From Hyphomonadaceae bacterium (lineage in GTDB: Bacteria; Pseudomonadota; Alphaproteobacteria; Rhizobiales; Hyphomicrobiaceae), in assembly GCA_019747815.1 (NCBI GenBank), contig JAIEQJ010000007.1, positions 1 through 64,000 of the forward strand: 64,000 nucleotides of DNA. The letters are read 5' to 3'. Of the stretch, positions 25,599-34,056 are shown in pieces. A model generated the notes under the pieces. That model did no database searches, was not told the DNA's origin, and was given only the letters and a program-made list of their open reading frames with translations. Each line of letters begins with the position of its first letter. Position 1 is the stretch's first letter. The translations under genes were made by a program, and so were the position numbers.

Positions 25599-26645
25599 AT
25601 GGATCGCAAGAAGCTGGAGACGCTGCGCGCCAAGTATGGCAACGACGCTCCGGCCGATGGTCACTACCCTGAATTTAAACAGGCGATCGAAGCAATCTTC
25701 GCGGGTACCAACCGGCGACCAAAACCCTACGAAGGGGTTGCCACGTTTCTGGGTGCTGCATTCTGCCCGGACGCATCGCAACACCCTGGCCTCGGCGGCC
25801 TCGATGTGGCGCTGGTGGGCGTGCCGATGGACCTGGGCGTCACCAATCGTCCGGGGGCGCGCTTCGGGCCCAGGGCGGTGCGCGCGGTCGAGCGCATCGG
25901 GCCCTATCATCACGTGCATCGCCTCCTGCCGCTGGCGGCGGTCAAGGCGGGCGACATCGGCGATGTGGCGTTTCGCAGCCGCTACAGCCTCGCCGACAGC
26001 ATCGAAGACATCGAGGCGGTGTTCACCAGGATCGCAGCCGCCGGCGTCGCTCCGCTGGCCGTCGGTGGCGACCACTCGATCACATTCCCTATCCTGAAGG
26101 CGCTGGGGGCCAAGCGGCCGGTGGGGCTGGTGCACATCGATGCGCACTGCGACACGGGCGGGCCCTTCGAGGGCGCCAAGTTCCATCATGGCGGCCCGTT
26201 CCGCCAGGCGGTGCTGGCGGGGGCGCTCGACCCGGAGCACACCATTCAGATCGGCATTCGCGGCGGCGCCGAGTACCTGTGGGAGTTCTCCTACGCCAGC
26301 GGCATGACGGTGATCCACGCGGAGGAATTCGCCCGGCTCGGCATGGCCAAGACGCTGCGGAAGATCCGCGAGGTCGTCGGCAGCGGCCCGACCTACGTCT
26401 CCTTCGACATCGACAGCCTCGATCCGGCCTTTGCGCCCGGGACCGGCACGCCGGAGGCCGGCGGCCTGAGCACGCGCGAGGCCATGGAACTCGTGCGCGG
26501 CTGCGCCGGCCTCAACGTGATCGGCGGCGACGTGGTGGAGGTCGCACCGCAATACGATGCCACCACCAACACCGCACAGGCCGCAGCCCAGATGCTGTTT
26601 GAGATCCTTGCCGTGATTGCGCTGGCACGCCGCAAGGGCAGGTGA
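25599..26645 (+). CDS. Agmatinase/ureohydrolase-family enzyme
   Basis: This 348-residue member of the arginase/agmatinase family hydrolyses a guanidino compound to urea and an amine. All six manganese ligands are visible: His159 in GGDHS, Asp181/His183/Asp185 in DAHCD, and Asp270/Asp272 in FDIDSLDP. APGTGTPEAGG follows, as usual. The N-terminal 60 residues are longer than in minimal agmatinases. The substrate cannot be fixed from sequence: agmatine, guanidinobutyrate or guanidinopropionate are candidates. A strong GAGGAGG site precedes the ATG. A gamma-glutamyltransferase-like gene and a DUF1028 gene follow on the same strand, suggesting a shared route for nitrogenous compounds. Confidence 0.9.
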   Translation: MDRKKLETLRAKYGNDAPADGHYPEFKQAIEAIFAGTNRRPKPYEGVATFLGAAFCPDASQHPGLGGLDVALVGVPMDLGVTNRPGARFGPRAVRAVERIGPYHHVHRLLPLAAVKAGDIGDVAFRSRYSLADSIEDIEAVFTRIAAAGVAPLAVGGDHSITFPILKALGAKRPVGLVHIDAHCDTGGPFEGAKFHHGGPFRQAVLAGALDPEHTIQIGIRGGAEYLWEFSYASGMTVIHAEEFARLGMAKTLRKIREVVGSGPTYVSFDIDSLDPAFAPGTGTPEAGGLSTREAMELVRGCAGLNVIGGDVVEVAPQYDATTNTAQAAAQMLFEILAVIALARRKGR

Positions 26646-26726
26646 CCCTCCGCGTTGCGCGGTCATCGCCGGCCACCTATGGTGAGCCGGCACGATCGAA
26701 AGAGCCAAGCAGAGGGTGCGTCCTTC

Positions 26727-28574
26727 ATGTCCTTCATCAATCCCAATCCGTTCACCACGCGGCCCGAGATCGACGGCACGTTCGGCGTGGTGGCCTCCAC
26801 GCACTGGATCGGCACCGCGGTCGGCATGGGCATCCTCGAGCGCGGCGGCAACGCCTTCGATGCGGGCATCGCCACGGCCTTTGCGCTGCAGGTGGTCGAG
26901 CCGCATCTGTGCGGGCCGGGCGGCGACGTGCCGGTGATGCTGTGCGAGGCGGGCAGCACGAGCCCGAAGGTCGTGTGTGGCCAGGGTCCGGCCCCGGCGG
27001 GCGCCACCATCGCGCACTATCGCGACCGCCTCGGCCTCGACATCGTGCCGGGCACAGGCCTGCTGCCGGCCTGCATTCCGGGCACCTTCGAGACCTACAT
27101 GATGGTGCTGCGCGACTATGGCACGCTGCGCCTGCGCGACATGCTGGAGCCGGCCATCGGCTACGCCGAGAACGGCCATCCGCTGGTCGAGCGCGCCTCC
27201 GCCACCATCGGCACGGTCGCCGAGCTCTTTCGCGAGCACTGGCCGACCTCGGCGCAGGTGTATCTGCCGCAAGGACGCGTGCCTCTCCCCGGCACGCTGT
27301 TCACCAACAAACGGCTCGCCGAGACCTACAAGCGCATCCTCAAGGAGGCCGAGGCCGGCGGCGGCGGACGCGAGGCCGAGATCGAGCGGGCGCGCCGCGC
27401 CTGGAGCCAGGGCTTCGTCGCCGAAACCATCGACGCCTTCTGCCGCACCAATGAGGTGATGGACGTCAGCGGACGGCGGCACATGGGCGTGCTGACCGCC
27501 CAGGACATCGCGACCTGGCTGCCCACCATCGAGGAGCCGGTGCATCTCGACTACGGCGCCTACCGCGTGCTGAAGGCCAACGCCTGGACGCAGGGGCCCG
27601 TGCTCCTGCAGATGCTGGCCCTCCTCAAGGGCTTCGACCTCGACCGCATGGCTCCCACCGATCCGGATTTCGTTCACATCTGGGTGGAGTGCGCCAAGCT
27701 CGCCTACGCCGACCGCGAGGCCTTCTACGGCGATCCGAAGTTCGTCGCCGTGCCAATGGAGACGCTGCTGTCGGAAACCTACAACGCCGAGCGACGCAAG
27801 CTGGTGGGCGAGCGCGCCTCGCTCGAGCAGCGGCCCGGCCGCATCGAGGGCTACGGCGGCCGCGTGGTGGTGAAGGACGCCCGCGCGATCGGAGCCGGGG
27901 CGGGCGAGCCGACCTTTGCGCGCATCAACACCTGGCACGGCGGCGGCGAGCAGCGGGTGGACAGCAACGGCCGCGTGGTCGGCGATACCGTGCACATCGA
28001 CATCATCGACAAGCACGGCAACATGTTCACCGCCACGCCGTCGGGTGGCTGGCTGCAGTCCTCGCCGGTCATCCCCGATCTCGGCTTCCCGCTCGGCACG
28101 CGCGGACAGATGTTCTGGCTGGAGGACGGCCTGCCCGCCTCGCTGGCACCCGGCAAGCGGCCGCGCTCGACGCTGTCGGTCGGCATGGCCCTGCGCGAGG
28201 GCAAGCCGTACATGAGCTGGGGCACACCCGGGGGCGACCAGCAGGACCAGTGGAGCTGCCAGTTCTTCCTGCACCACGCGCGTCTGTCAGGCATCACGCC
28301 GCGGATGAACCTGCAGGAGGCCATCGATGCGCCGGCCTGGCACATCGAACATTTCCCGCTCTCCTTCTGGCCCCGGACCGCGCGGCCCGGCGTGCTGATC
28401 ACCGAAGGACGGCTGCCTGCGGCAACCGTCAAGGAGCTCGAGCGCCGGGGCCACAAAATCGAGGTCGGGCCCGACTGGTCGGAAGGTCGCCTGAGCGCAG
28501 CCAGCCAGGATGGCGTGCGGCGCAAGGCTGCCGCCAACGCGCGCGGCATGCAGGGCTACGCCGCGGGGCGGTGA
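26727..28574 (+). CDS. Gamma-glutamyltransferase-family Ntn hydrolase, cytoplasmic form
   Basis: This 615-residue protein has the gamma-glutamyltransferase fold. ASTHWIGTAVGMGILERGGNAFDAG and PHLCGPGGDVPVM lie in the large subunit. The likely autocleavage and nucleophile site is Thr421 in GDTVHIDIIDKHGN, followed by TPSGGWLQSSPVIPD and GKRPRSTLS. Members cleave gamma-glutamyl bonds or related amides after self-processing. It lacks the signal peptide of classical periplasmic enzymes, so it probably works in the cytoplasm. It sits between an agmatinase-like and a DUF1028 gene. Gamma-glutamylated polyamine or guanidino-acid breakdown is a plausible but unproven role. The start was chosen at MSFINPNPF, where conserved sequence begins. 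Confidence 0.87.
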   Translation: MSFINPNPFTTRPEIDGTFGVVASTHWIGTAVGMGILERGGNAFDAGIATAFALQVVEPHLCGPGGDVPVMLCEAGSTSPKVVCGQGPAPAGATIAHYRDRLGLDIVPGTGLLPACIPGTFETYMMVLRDYGTLRLRDMLEPAIGYAENGHPLVERASATIGTVAELFREHWPTSAQVYLPQGRVPLPGTLFTNKRLAETYKRILKEAEAGGGGREAEIERARRAWSQGFVAETIDAFCRTNEVMDVSGRRHMGVLTAQDIATWLPTIEEPVHLDYGAYRVLKANAWTQGPVLLQMLALLKGFDLDRMAPTDPDFVHIWVECAKLAYADREAFYGDPKFVAVPMETLLSETYNAERRKLVGERASLEQRPGRIEGYGGRVVVKDARAIGAGAGEPTFARINTWHGGGEQRVDSNGRVVGDTVHIDIIDKHGNMFTATPSGGWLQSSPVIPDLGFPLGTRGQMFWLEDGLPASLAPGKRPRSTLSVGMALREGKPYMSWGTPGGDQQDQWSCQFFLHHARLSGITPRMNLQEAIDAPAWHIEHFPLSFWPRTARPGVLITEGRLPAATVKELERRGHKIEVGPDWSEGRLSAASQDGVRRKAAANARGMQGYAAGR

Positions 28575-28652
28575 GGCGCGCACATCCCGTCTTGCATGGG
28601 TGCGCCAAGCTGCGTCATGGTTCCGGCTCACCTTGAGCACCAGGGGCCAGCG

Positions 28653-29366
28653 ATGACCTTCTCCATCATCGCCCGCGACGAGGACACGGGGCGCATCGGC
28701 GTCGCAGTGGCGAGCAAGTTCTTTGCTGTCGGCGCACGCAGCGTCTTCGTGAGAACGGGCGTGGGCGCGGTGGTGAGCCAGGCGTTTTTCAACCCCTACT
28801 ACGGCCCCCGTGGACTGGCGCTGCTGGCCGCCGGCGCCGCTGCCGCCGATACGATTCGCCTGCTGATCGCGGCCGACCAGGGCAGCCACATGCGCCAAGT
28901 GCATGTGATGGACCGCAGCGGACAATTCGCCGCCCACACGGGGGACGCGTGCGCGGACTGGTGCGGGCATCTTGGCAGGCGCGCGTTCTCCGTTGCCGGC
29001 AATACACTCGCCGGCGCCGACGTGCTGGACGCCATGGCTGCGGCCTACGAGGAGAACGACGGCACGGCATTCGCCCGGCGGCTGATCGCAGCCCTTGAGG
29101 CGGGCGAAGCGGCAGGCGGCGACACCCGCGGCCGGCAGTCGGCGGCGCTCATCGTGCACGATCGCGAGGAGTATTCGCTGCTCGACCTGCGTGTGGACGA
29201 CCACCCCGGCCCGCTCGCCGAGATCGCGCGGCTGGAGGAGGTGGCGCGCCAGTCCTGGGTGCATTTCCGGCGCGTGCTGCCGAGCGCACGCAATCCCAGC
29301 GGCATCCTGGACGGCGCGGAATGCCATGCCTGGATCACGGCCTCGATCGCCGAGGGCTACGAGTAG
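28653..29366 (+). CDS. DUF1028 Ntn-hydrolase-like protein
   Basis: This 237-residue protein starts MTFSIIARDEDTGRIGVAVASKFFAVGA, the hallmark of DUF1028. Further motifs are TGVGAVVSQAF, VMDRSGQFAAHTGDACADW, SVAGNTLAG and GDTRGRQSAALIV. The fold is predicted to be Ntn-hydrolase-like, with a Thr or Ser near the N-terminus as candidate nucleophile. No reaction is established for the family. It lies 78 bases after the gamma-glutamyltransferase-like gene in the same direction. DUF1028 proteins are often found beside amidohydrolase or transferase genes, so a shared catabolic route is likely. Confidence 0.9.
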   Translation: MTFSIIARDEDTGRIGVAVASKFFAVGARSVFVRTGVGAVVSQAFFNPYYGPRGLALLAAGAAAADTIRLLIAADQGSHMRQVHVMDRSGQFAAHTGDACADWCGHLGRRAFSVAGNTLAGADVLDAMAAAYEENDGTAFARRLIAALEAGEAAGGDTRGRQSAALIVHDREEYSLLDLRVDDHPGPLAEIARLEEVARQSWVHFRRVLPSARNPSGILDGAECHAWITASIAEGYE

Positions 29367-29443
29367 CGGCGGTTGGGCGGCGGGTTGTCCTGGGCGACCA
29401 TGCGCCGCAGACGCGGATCAACGAAACAGGCGAGATTGGCGGC

Positions 29444-30520
29444 ATGGCACAGCAGCAGGCAATAGCCCCATCTCCGTCCCTGGGCACCGCGGCCCACCGT
29501 ATGGACCCGGTGCGCGTGTGGCTGTTCGCCGTGGCGGCTCTGGTCTTCGCCATGGTGAGCGTGGGCGGCGCGACACGGCTGACGGGCTCGGGGCTTTCCA
29601 TCACCGAATGGCAGCCGATCATGGGCGTCGTGCCGCCGCTTTCGGACGCAGCCTGGCAGGAGGCGTTGGAGAAATACCGCCAGATTCCGCAATACCAGCA
29701 CGTCAACAAGGGGATGAGCCTGGATGCCTTCAAGCGCATCTTCTGGTGGGAGTGGACGCATCGCTTCCTGGCCCGCTTCGTGGGCGTCGCCTTCCTCATC
29801 CCATTCCTTTATTTCCTCGCCACGGGTCGCATCGCGCGCGCCTTGATCCCCAAGCTTGCCGGGTTGTTCGCACTCGGCGGTCTGCAGGGGGCGATCGGCT
29901 GGTACATGGTGGCCTCGGGCCTCTCCGGGCGTGTTGATGTGAGCCAGTACCGGCTGGCGGTGCACCTGTCGCTTGCGGTTGTGATCTTTGCCGGGCTCGT
30001 CTGGATCGCGCTGGCGCTGGGGCCGAGGAGGGCGCTGGGCCGGGGCGTGCCTTCGGCCTATCGCAGAAGCGCGGCGTGGATTGTCGGGCTCGTGTTCCTG
30101 CAGATCGTGGCGGGCGCCTTCGTGGCGGGCCTGAAGGCCGGCGCCGGGTACAACACCTGGCCGCTGATGGACGGCCAGCTCGTTCCGCAGGGTCTCGGCG
30201 TCATGTCGCCGTGGTGGGCCAACCTGTTCGAGAACGCCACCACGGTGCAATTCAATCACCGCATGCTGGCCTATGTGCTTGTCGCCGTGGCGCTGTGGCA
30301 CGTCGGCACGCTGCTGGCGCGCACAGACGACCGCCTGGTCCGCGTGTCCGGCCTGGCGCTCGGCGGCGCCATGCTGGCCCAGGTTGCGCTCGGCATCTGG
30401 ACCCTGCTGGCGCAGGTACCCCTGTCGCTGGGGCTTGCGCACCAGGCGGGTGCGGTGACCGTGTTCGGTATCGCCTTGTGGCATCTCCACGCAGTGCGGC
30501 CAGACGTGCGGCCAGATTGA
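29444..30520 (+). CDS. ctaA: Heme A synthase
   Basis: This is a 358-residue inner-membrane enzyme with about eight helices. It oxidises the methyl group of heme O to give heme A for cytochrome aa3 oxidases. Landmarks are VGGATRLTGSGLSITEWQP near the N-terminus, FWWEWTHRFLARFVG (His ligand), RLAVHLSLA, KAGAGYNTWPLMDG, VQFNHRMLAY and LGLAHQAGAV. These supply the conserved histidines of the type 2 (alphaproteobacterial) group. The start was chosen at MAQQQAIAPS, just before the first helix. No other cytochrome oxidase genes are in the window. Confidence 0.95.
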   Translation: MAQQQAIAPSPSLGTAAHRMDPVRVWLFAVAALVFAMVSVGGATRLTGSGLSITEWQPIMGVVPPLSDAAWQEALEKYRQIPQYQHVNKGMSLDAFKRIFWWEWTHRFLARFVGVAFLIPFLYFLATGRIARALIPKLAGLFALGGLQGAIGWYMVASGLSGRVDVSQYRLAVHLSLAVVIFAGLVWIALALGPRRALGRGVPSAYRRSAAWIVGLVFLQIVAGAFVAGLKAGAGYNTWPLMDGQLVPQGLGVMSPWWANLFENATTVQFNHRMLAYVLVAVALWHVGTLLARTDDRLVRVSGLALGGAMLAQVALGIWTLLAQVPLSLGLAHQAGAVTVFGIALWHLHAVRPDVRPD

Positions 30521-30605
30521 TGCACCTGGCCGGCCCGCACGCCACAGTCGACTGGCTTCGGCGGGCGCATTCGCGCTAGCTTGGCTTGTTTCGGTCCAGA
30601 TTCCC

Positions 30606-31574
30606 ATGAACGTCACACCAGCCCACACGCCCACGACCGCCAGCCGCGTGCCGGATGCCGCACCCGGCAACTGGGTCGACAGCCTCGCGCCGCCGTCTTG
30701 GAAGCCCTACCTGCGGCTGGCCCGGTTCGACCGGCCGATCGGCGCCTGGCTGCTGCTGTTCCCGACTTGGTGGAGCCAGGCGCTTGCGGAGGTATCCCTC
30801 GGCCGGCCGCATCCCAACGTCTGGTATCTCGTGCTGTTCTGGCTCGGCGCCTTCATCATGCGCGGGGCCGGCTGCACCTATAACGACATCGTCGACCGCG
30901 ACTACGACGCCCGCGTCGCGCGCACGGCGGCGCGACCCATTCCCTCGGGCCAGGTGACGGTGCGCCAGGCCTACCTGTTCCTCGGCGTTCTGTGCGCTGC
31001 CGGCTTCATCATCCTGCTCCAGTTTAACCTCTTCACCATTGTGCTGGGCTCCAGCTCGCTGCTGCTGATCGCCGTCTACCCGTTCATGAAGCGCGTGACG
31101 TTCTGGCCGCAGCTCGTGCTGGGGCTGACCTTCAAGTGGGGCGCGCTGGTCGGATGGGCCGCCGTCGCCGGCTCGCTCTCTCCTGCTGCCGTGGTGCTCT
31201 ATGCGGGCTCGGTGCTGTGGACCATCGGCTACGACACGATCTATGCCCACCAGGACAAGGAGGACGATGCTCTGCTGGGTCTCAAATCGACCGCGCTCAG
31301 GTTCGGCGAGGCGACGCCGCGCTGGCTCGTGCTCTTCTATGGCGGCGCCGTTCTGCTCTGGGGTGCGGCCGGCATCCTGGCCGGCACGGGCGCCCTGTTC
31401 GCGCTGGCGCTGGCGCTGGCGGCCGCGCAGATGGCCTGGCAGGTGGTCACGCTCGACACCAGCAACGCCCGCAATTGCCTGCTGCGGTTCACCTCCAACC
31501 GTCTGGTGGGCTGGCTGCTGTTCGGTGGCCTGGTGGCGGAGATGGGGCTTGCCGCACTGGCACAAGCAGGATGA
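30606..31574 (+). CDS. ubiA: 4-hydroxybenzoate polyprenyltransferase
   Basis: This 322-residue membrane enzyme prenylates 4-hydroxybenzoate, the first membrane step of ubiquinone synthesis. It has about eight to nine helices. The two Asp-rich motifs that hold magnesium and the prenyl diphosphate are NDIVDRDYDARVART near residue 100 and YDTIYAHQDKEDD near residue 215. RLARFDRPIGAWLLLFPTWW precedes the first helix, as is typical. It follows ctaA by 85 bases on the same strand. The DUF4170 gene and lipid A genes come after it. Confidence 0.96.
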   Translation: MNVTPAHTPTTASRVPDAAPGNWVDSLAPPSWKPYLRLARFDRPIGAWLLLFPTWWSQALAEVSLGRPHPNVWYLVLFWLGAFIMRGAGCTYNDIVDRDYDARVARTAARPIPSGQVTVRQAYLFLGVLCAAGFIILLQFNLFTIVLGSSSLLLIAVYPFMKRVTFWPQLVLGLTFKWGALVGWAAVAGSLSPAAVVLYAGSVLWTIGYDTIYAHQDKEDDALLGLKSTALRFGEATPRWLVLFYGGAVLLWGAAGILAGTGALFALALALAAAQMAWQVVTLDTSNARNCLLRFTSNRLVGWLLFGGLVAEMGLAALAQAG

Positions 31575-31665
31575 GCCTCAAAGCCGGCGGCGCGGGCCGC
31601 TACCCGCATAACGCCTCAAGGGGGCAGAAAACTGTGGAGAGCAAGCGCTCGAGGAGCCGATCAGC

Positions 31666-31923
31666 ATGACCGCAACCCGCCAGCCGCCAGCCAAGCAGCT
31701 CCTGCATCTCGTCTTCGGTGGAGAGCTCAAATCGCTCGCAAGCGCCGAGTTCGTCAGCACGGATGCGCTCGATATTGTCGGCATCTATCCCAACTACGCG
31801 GAAGCCTACAAGGCGTGGAAGGCAGCGGCACAGCGCACGGTGGACAACGCGCACGTGCGCTACTTCATCGTCCACATGCATCGCCTGCTCGACCCGGAGG
31901 TGTCGGGGCCGCCGCGTTCGTGA
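31666..31923 (+). CDS. DUF4170 small protein
   Basis: This 85-residue cytoplasmic protein includes LLHLVFGGELKSL, VGIYPNYAEAYKAWKAAAQRTVD and RYFIVHMHRLLDPE. The pattern matches DUF4170, a small alphaproteobacterial family found just upstream of Kdo and lipid A genes in Rhizobiales. No function is known. Its place ahead of the ABC exporter, waaA and lpxK suggests a link to envelope assembly, but this rests on gene order only. Confidence 0.85.
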   Translation: MTATRQPPAKQLLHLVFGGELKSLASAEFVSTDALDIVGIYPNYAEAYKAWKAAAQRTVDNAHVRYFIVHMHRLLDPEVSGPPRS

Positions 31924-32026
31924 CACATTGGCGCGCACCAAGCGCGCGACCCGGGTAGCGCCTTCACAGCTAAACTGTTAGGTAGGCTGGAGAATCGTCG
32001 ACCCGACAGCCCCACATGGAGGAGCA

Positions 32027-33865
32027 TTGGCCGACGCTGCAAACTCCCCCGGCGATCCCCCGGCCAAGCTCGCCTTCGACGAGCGGGCGCGGGGTGTCCT
32101 GCGCCGCTTCATCAATGACTGGATCTGGCCCAAGCGTGCGCAGGTCGCGCTCGCCGTGCTGTTCACGGCCGGCCTGGCGGCCAGCACGGGCGGCTATCCG
32201 CTGATCATCAAGCACTCCTTCGACTCGCTCATGCAGCCCGGCAGCGGCGTGCTGCCTTGGGTACTGACGGCGATCATCGCCATCACGGCCACGCGCGGCC
32301 TGTTCCTGTATTTGCACCAGGTGACGACCATGCGCATCGTCCTGCGCATGGTCACCGACATTCAGAAGGCGGCGTTCGCGCATCTGGTCAGCGCGGACTA
32401 TGCGCGCATTACTCGCGAGACCACGGGCCAGCTCGTGTCGCGGCTCACCAACGATCTCGCCTTCATCCAGCAGGCCGCGCAAATCTCCCTCGTCGCCTTC
32501 GTCAAGGACGCGCTGTCGATCGTCGCGGTGTTCGCGGTGATGCTGTACCTGGACTGGCAGATGACGTTGGTCATCCTGGCCACTTGCCCGCTCGCCATCC
32601 TGCCGATCCGCAGCGTGGGCCGCAGGCTGCGGTCGGTCTCGCGCCGGACCCAGGTGGAGCTGGGAGGCGTCACCTCGCGGCTCACCGAGAAGCTGGCCGG
32701 CGCGCGCCTCATCAAGGCCTTCCGGCTGGAAGACTACGCCGCGCAGCGCGTCAACGACAACTTCGAGCAGGTCTTCCAACTGCGGATGAAGGCGGTCCGG
32801 GCGCGCGCCCGCGTGGGTCCGGTTCTGGAAGTCCTGGCGGGGCTGGCGGTCGCAGCCGCGATCGGCTTTGCCTACCTGCACATCTCCCGCGGCGCCGCCA
32901 CGGTCGGCGACTTTCTGGGCTTCGTGACCGCGCTGCTGCTGGCCGCGCAGTCGATCAAGTCGCTCGGCAACGTCTCGGCCGCCACCATGGAGGGCCTAGC
33001 CGCGGCGGATCGCATCTATGAGCTGCTGGACGAAAAGCCCACCGTCGTCGACCGCCCCGGCGCACATCCGCTCGCGATCAAGGCCGGGTCCATCGTCTTC
33101 GATGATGTCAGCTTCACCTACGGTGCTGCGGCCAAGGCGCCGGCAGTCAGGAATTTTTCGCTTGTCGTGCCGGGGGGCAAGACGGCGGCGCTCGTCGGCC
33201 GCTCGGGGGCCGGCAAGTCGACGATTATCAACCTGGTGGCACGGCTGTTCGATGTACAGGCCGGCGCCATCACCATTGACGGCCAGGACCTGCGCGACAC
33301 GACGCTGGTCAGCCTGCGCAATGCGATCGCCATAGTCAGCCAGGAAGTGACCCTGTTCGACGACACGATCCGCGCCAACATCGGCCTGGGCCGGCTCGGC
33401 GCCAGCGACGAGAGCATCGTCGCGGCGGCCAAGGCGGCGGCGGCGCACGAGTTCATCATGGCGCAGCCGGAGGGCTACGATACCGTGATCGGCGAGAGCG
33501 GCCTGCGGCTTTCAGGGGGACAGCGCCAGCGCCTCGCGCTCGCCCGCGCCATTCTCAAGGATGCACCCATCCTGCTGCTGGACGAGGCAACCAGTGCGCT
33601 CGATACCGAATCGGAACGGGCCGTGCAGGAGGCCCTCAGCCGCTTCACCCGCGGCCGAACCACCCTGGTCATCGCCCATCGCCTGTCCACCGTCCAGCGC
33701 GCTGACGTGATCTGCCTGATGAAGGACGGACGCATGGCTGAGGTGGGCACCCACACCGAGCTTCTGGCCCGCAACGGGGATTATGCCAGGCTTTGCCGCT
33801 CCCAGATGCTGCTCGACCTCGACGGAACCGCAGATATTCCCGCAGAACCGACGGAAGCCGCCTGA
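32027..33865 (+). CDS. MsbA-like ABC exporter (lipid A / lipid flippase candidate)
   Basis: This 612-residue half-transporter fuses a six-helix membrane domain (about residues 30-330) to an ATPase. ATPase motifs are GRSGAGKST (Walker A), the signature LSGGQRQRLALARA, ILLLDEAT (Walker B) and the switch His in VIAHRLST. The reading frame has no suitable ATG. A TTG preceded closely by GGAGG is the best start. Position between DUF4170 and the waaA/lpxK genes suggests it flips lipid A core precursors across the inner membrane, as MsbA does. The family also includes general lipid and drug exporters. Confidence 0.9.
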   Translation: MADAANSPGDPPAKLAFDERARGVLRRFINDWIWPKRAQVALAVLFTAGLAASTGGYPLIIKHSFDSLMQPGSGVLPWVLTAIIAITATRGLFLYLHQVTTMRIVLRMVTDIQKAAFAHLVSADYARITRETTGQLVSRLTNDLAFIQQAAQISLVAFVKDALSIVAVFAVMLYLDWQMTLVILATCPLAILPIRSVGRRLRSVSRRTQVELGGVTSRLTEKLAGARLIKAFRLEDYAAQRVNDNFEQVFQLRMKAVRARARVGPVLEVLAGLAVAAAIGFAYLHISRGAATVGDFLGFVTALLLAAQSIKSLGNVSAATMEGLAAADRIYELLDEKPTVVDRPGAHPLAIKAGSIVFDDVSFTYGAAAKAPAVRNFSLVVPGGKTAALVGRSGAGKSTIINLVARLFDVQAGAITIDGQDLRDTTLVSLRNAIAIVSQEVTLFDDTIRANIGLGRLGASDESIVAAAKAAAAHEFIMAQPEGYDTVIGESGLRLSGGQRQRLALARAILKDAPILLLDEATSALDTESERAVQEALSRFTRGRTTLVIAHRLSTVQRADVICLMKDGRMAEVGTHTELLARNGDYARLCRSQMLLDLDGTADIPAEPTEAA

Positions 33866-33932
33866 GCCACACCGCCGGAGCCCACACCGCCTGAGCCGCG
33901 CCGCCCGCGGTGGACGCACGGTCTTATCATGG

Positions 33933-33952
33933 CTGTGCGTGAAGCCGCACAG
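33933..33952. other. Stem-loop after the MsbA-like gene
   Basis: A perfect 7-bp inverted repeat, CTGTGCG and CGCACAG, encloses a six-base loop, 68 bases past the exporter stop. There is no T-run, so it is not a typical intrinsic terminator. It could pause or attenuate read-through into the DUF374-waaA gene or protect the mRNA end. Confidence 0.35.
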
Positions 33953-33970
33953 GTCGGCGGCGAATCGACA

Positions 33971-34010
33971 CTTCCGGTGTAGGATCGGAATGGGCTATAG
34001 AGAGGCCCAT
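33971..34010 (+). promoter_or_regulatory. Candidate promoter with overlapping inverted repeat before DUF374-waaA
   Basis: CTTCCG and CTATAG are 18 bases apart, and CTATAG fits the rhizobial -10 well, while the -35 is weak. The inverted repeat ATGGGC...GCCCAT (33990-34010) covers the -10, as an operator would. The GTG start of the fused gene lies 46 bases downstream. Confidence 0.3.
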
Positions 34011-34056
34011 CCCCAATAGCCGTTACGGCCAACCCAAGCCGGCAGGTGCGCGTAGA

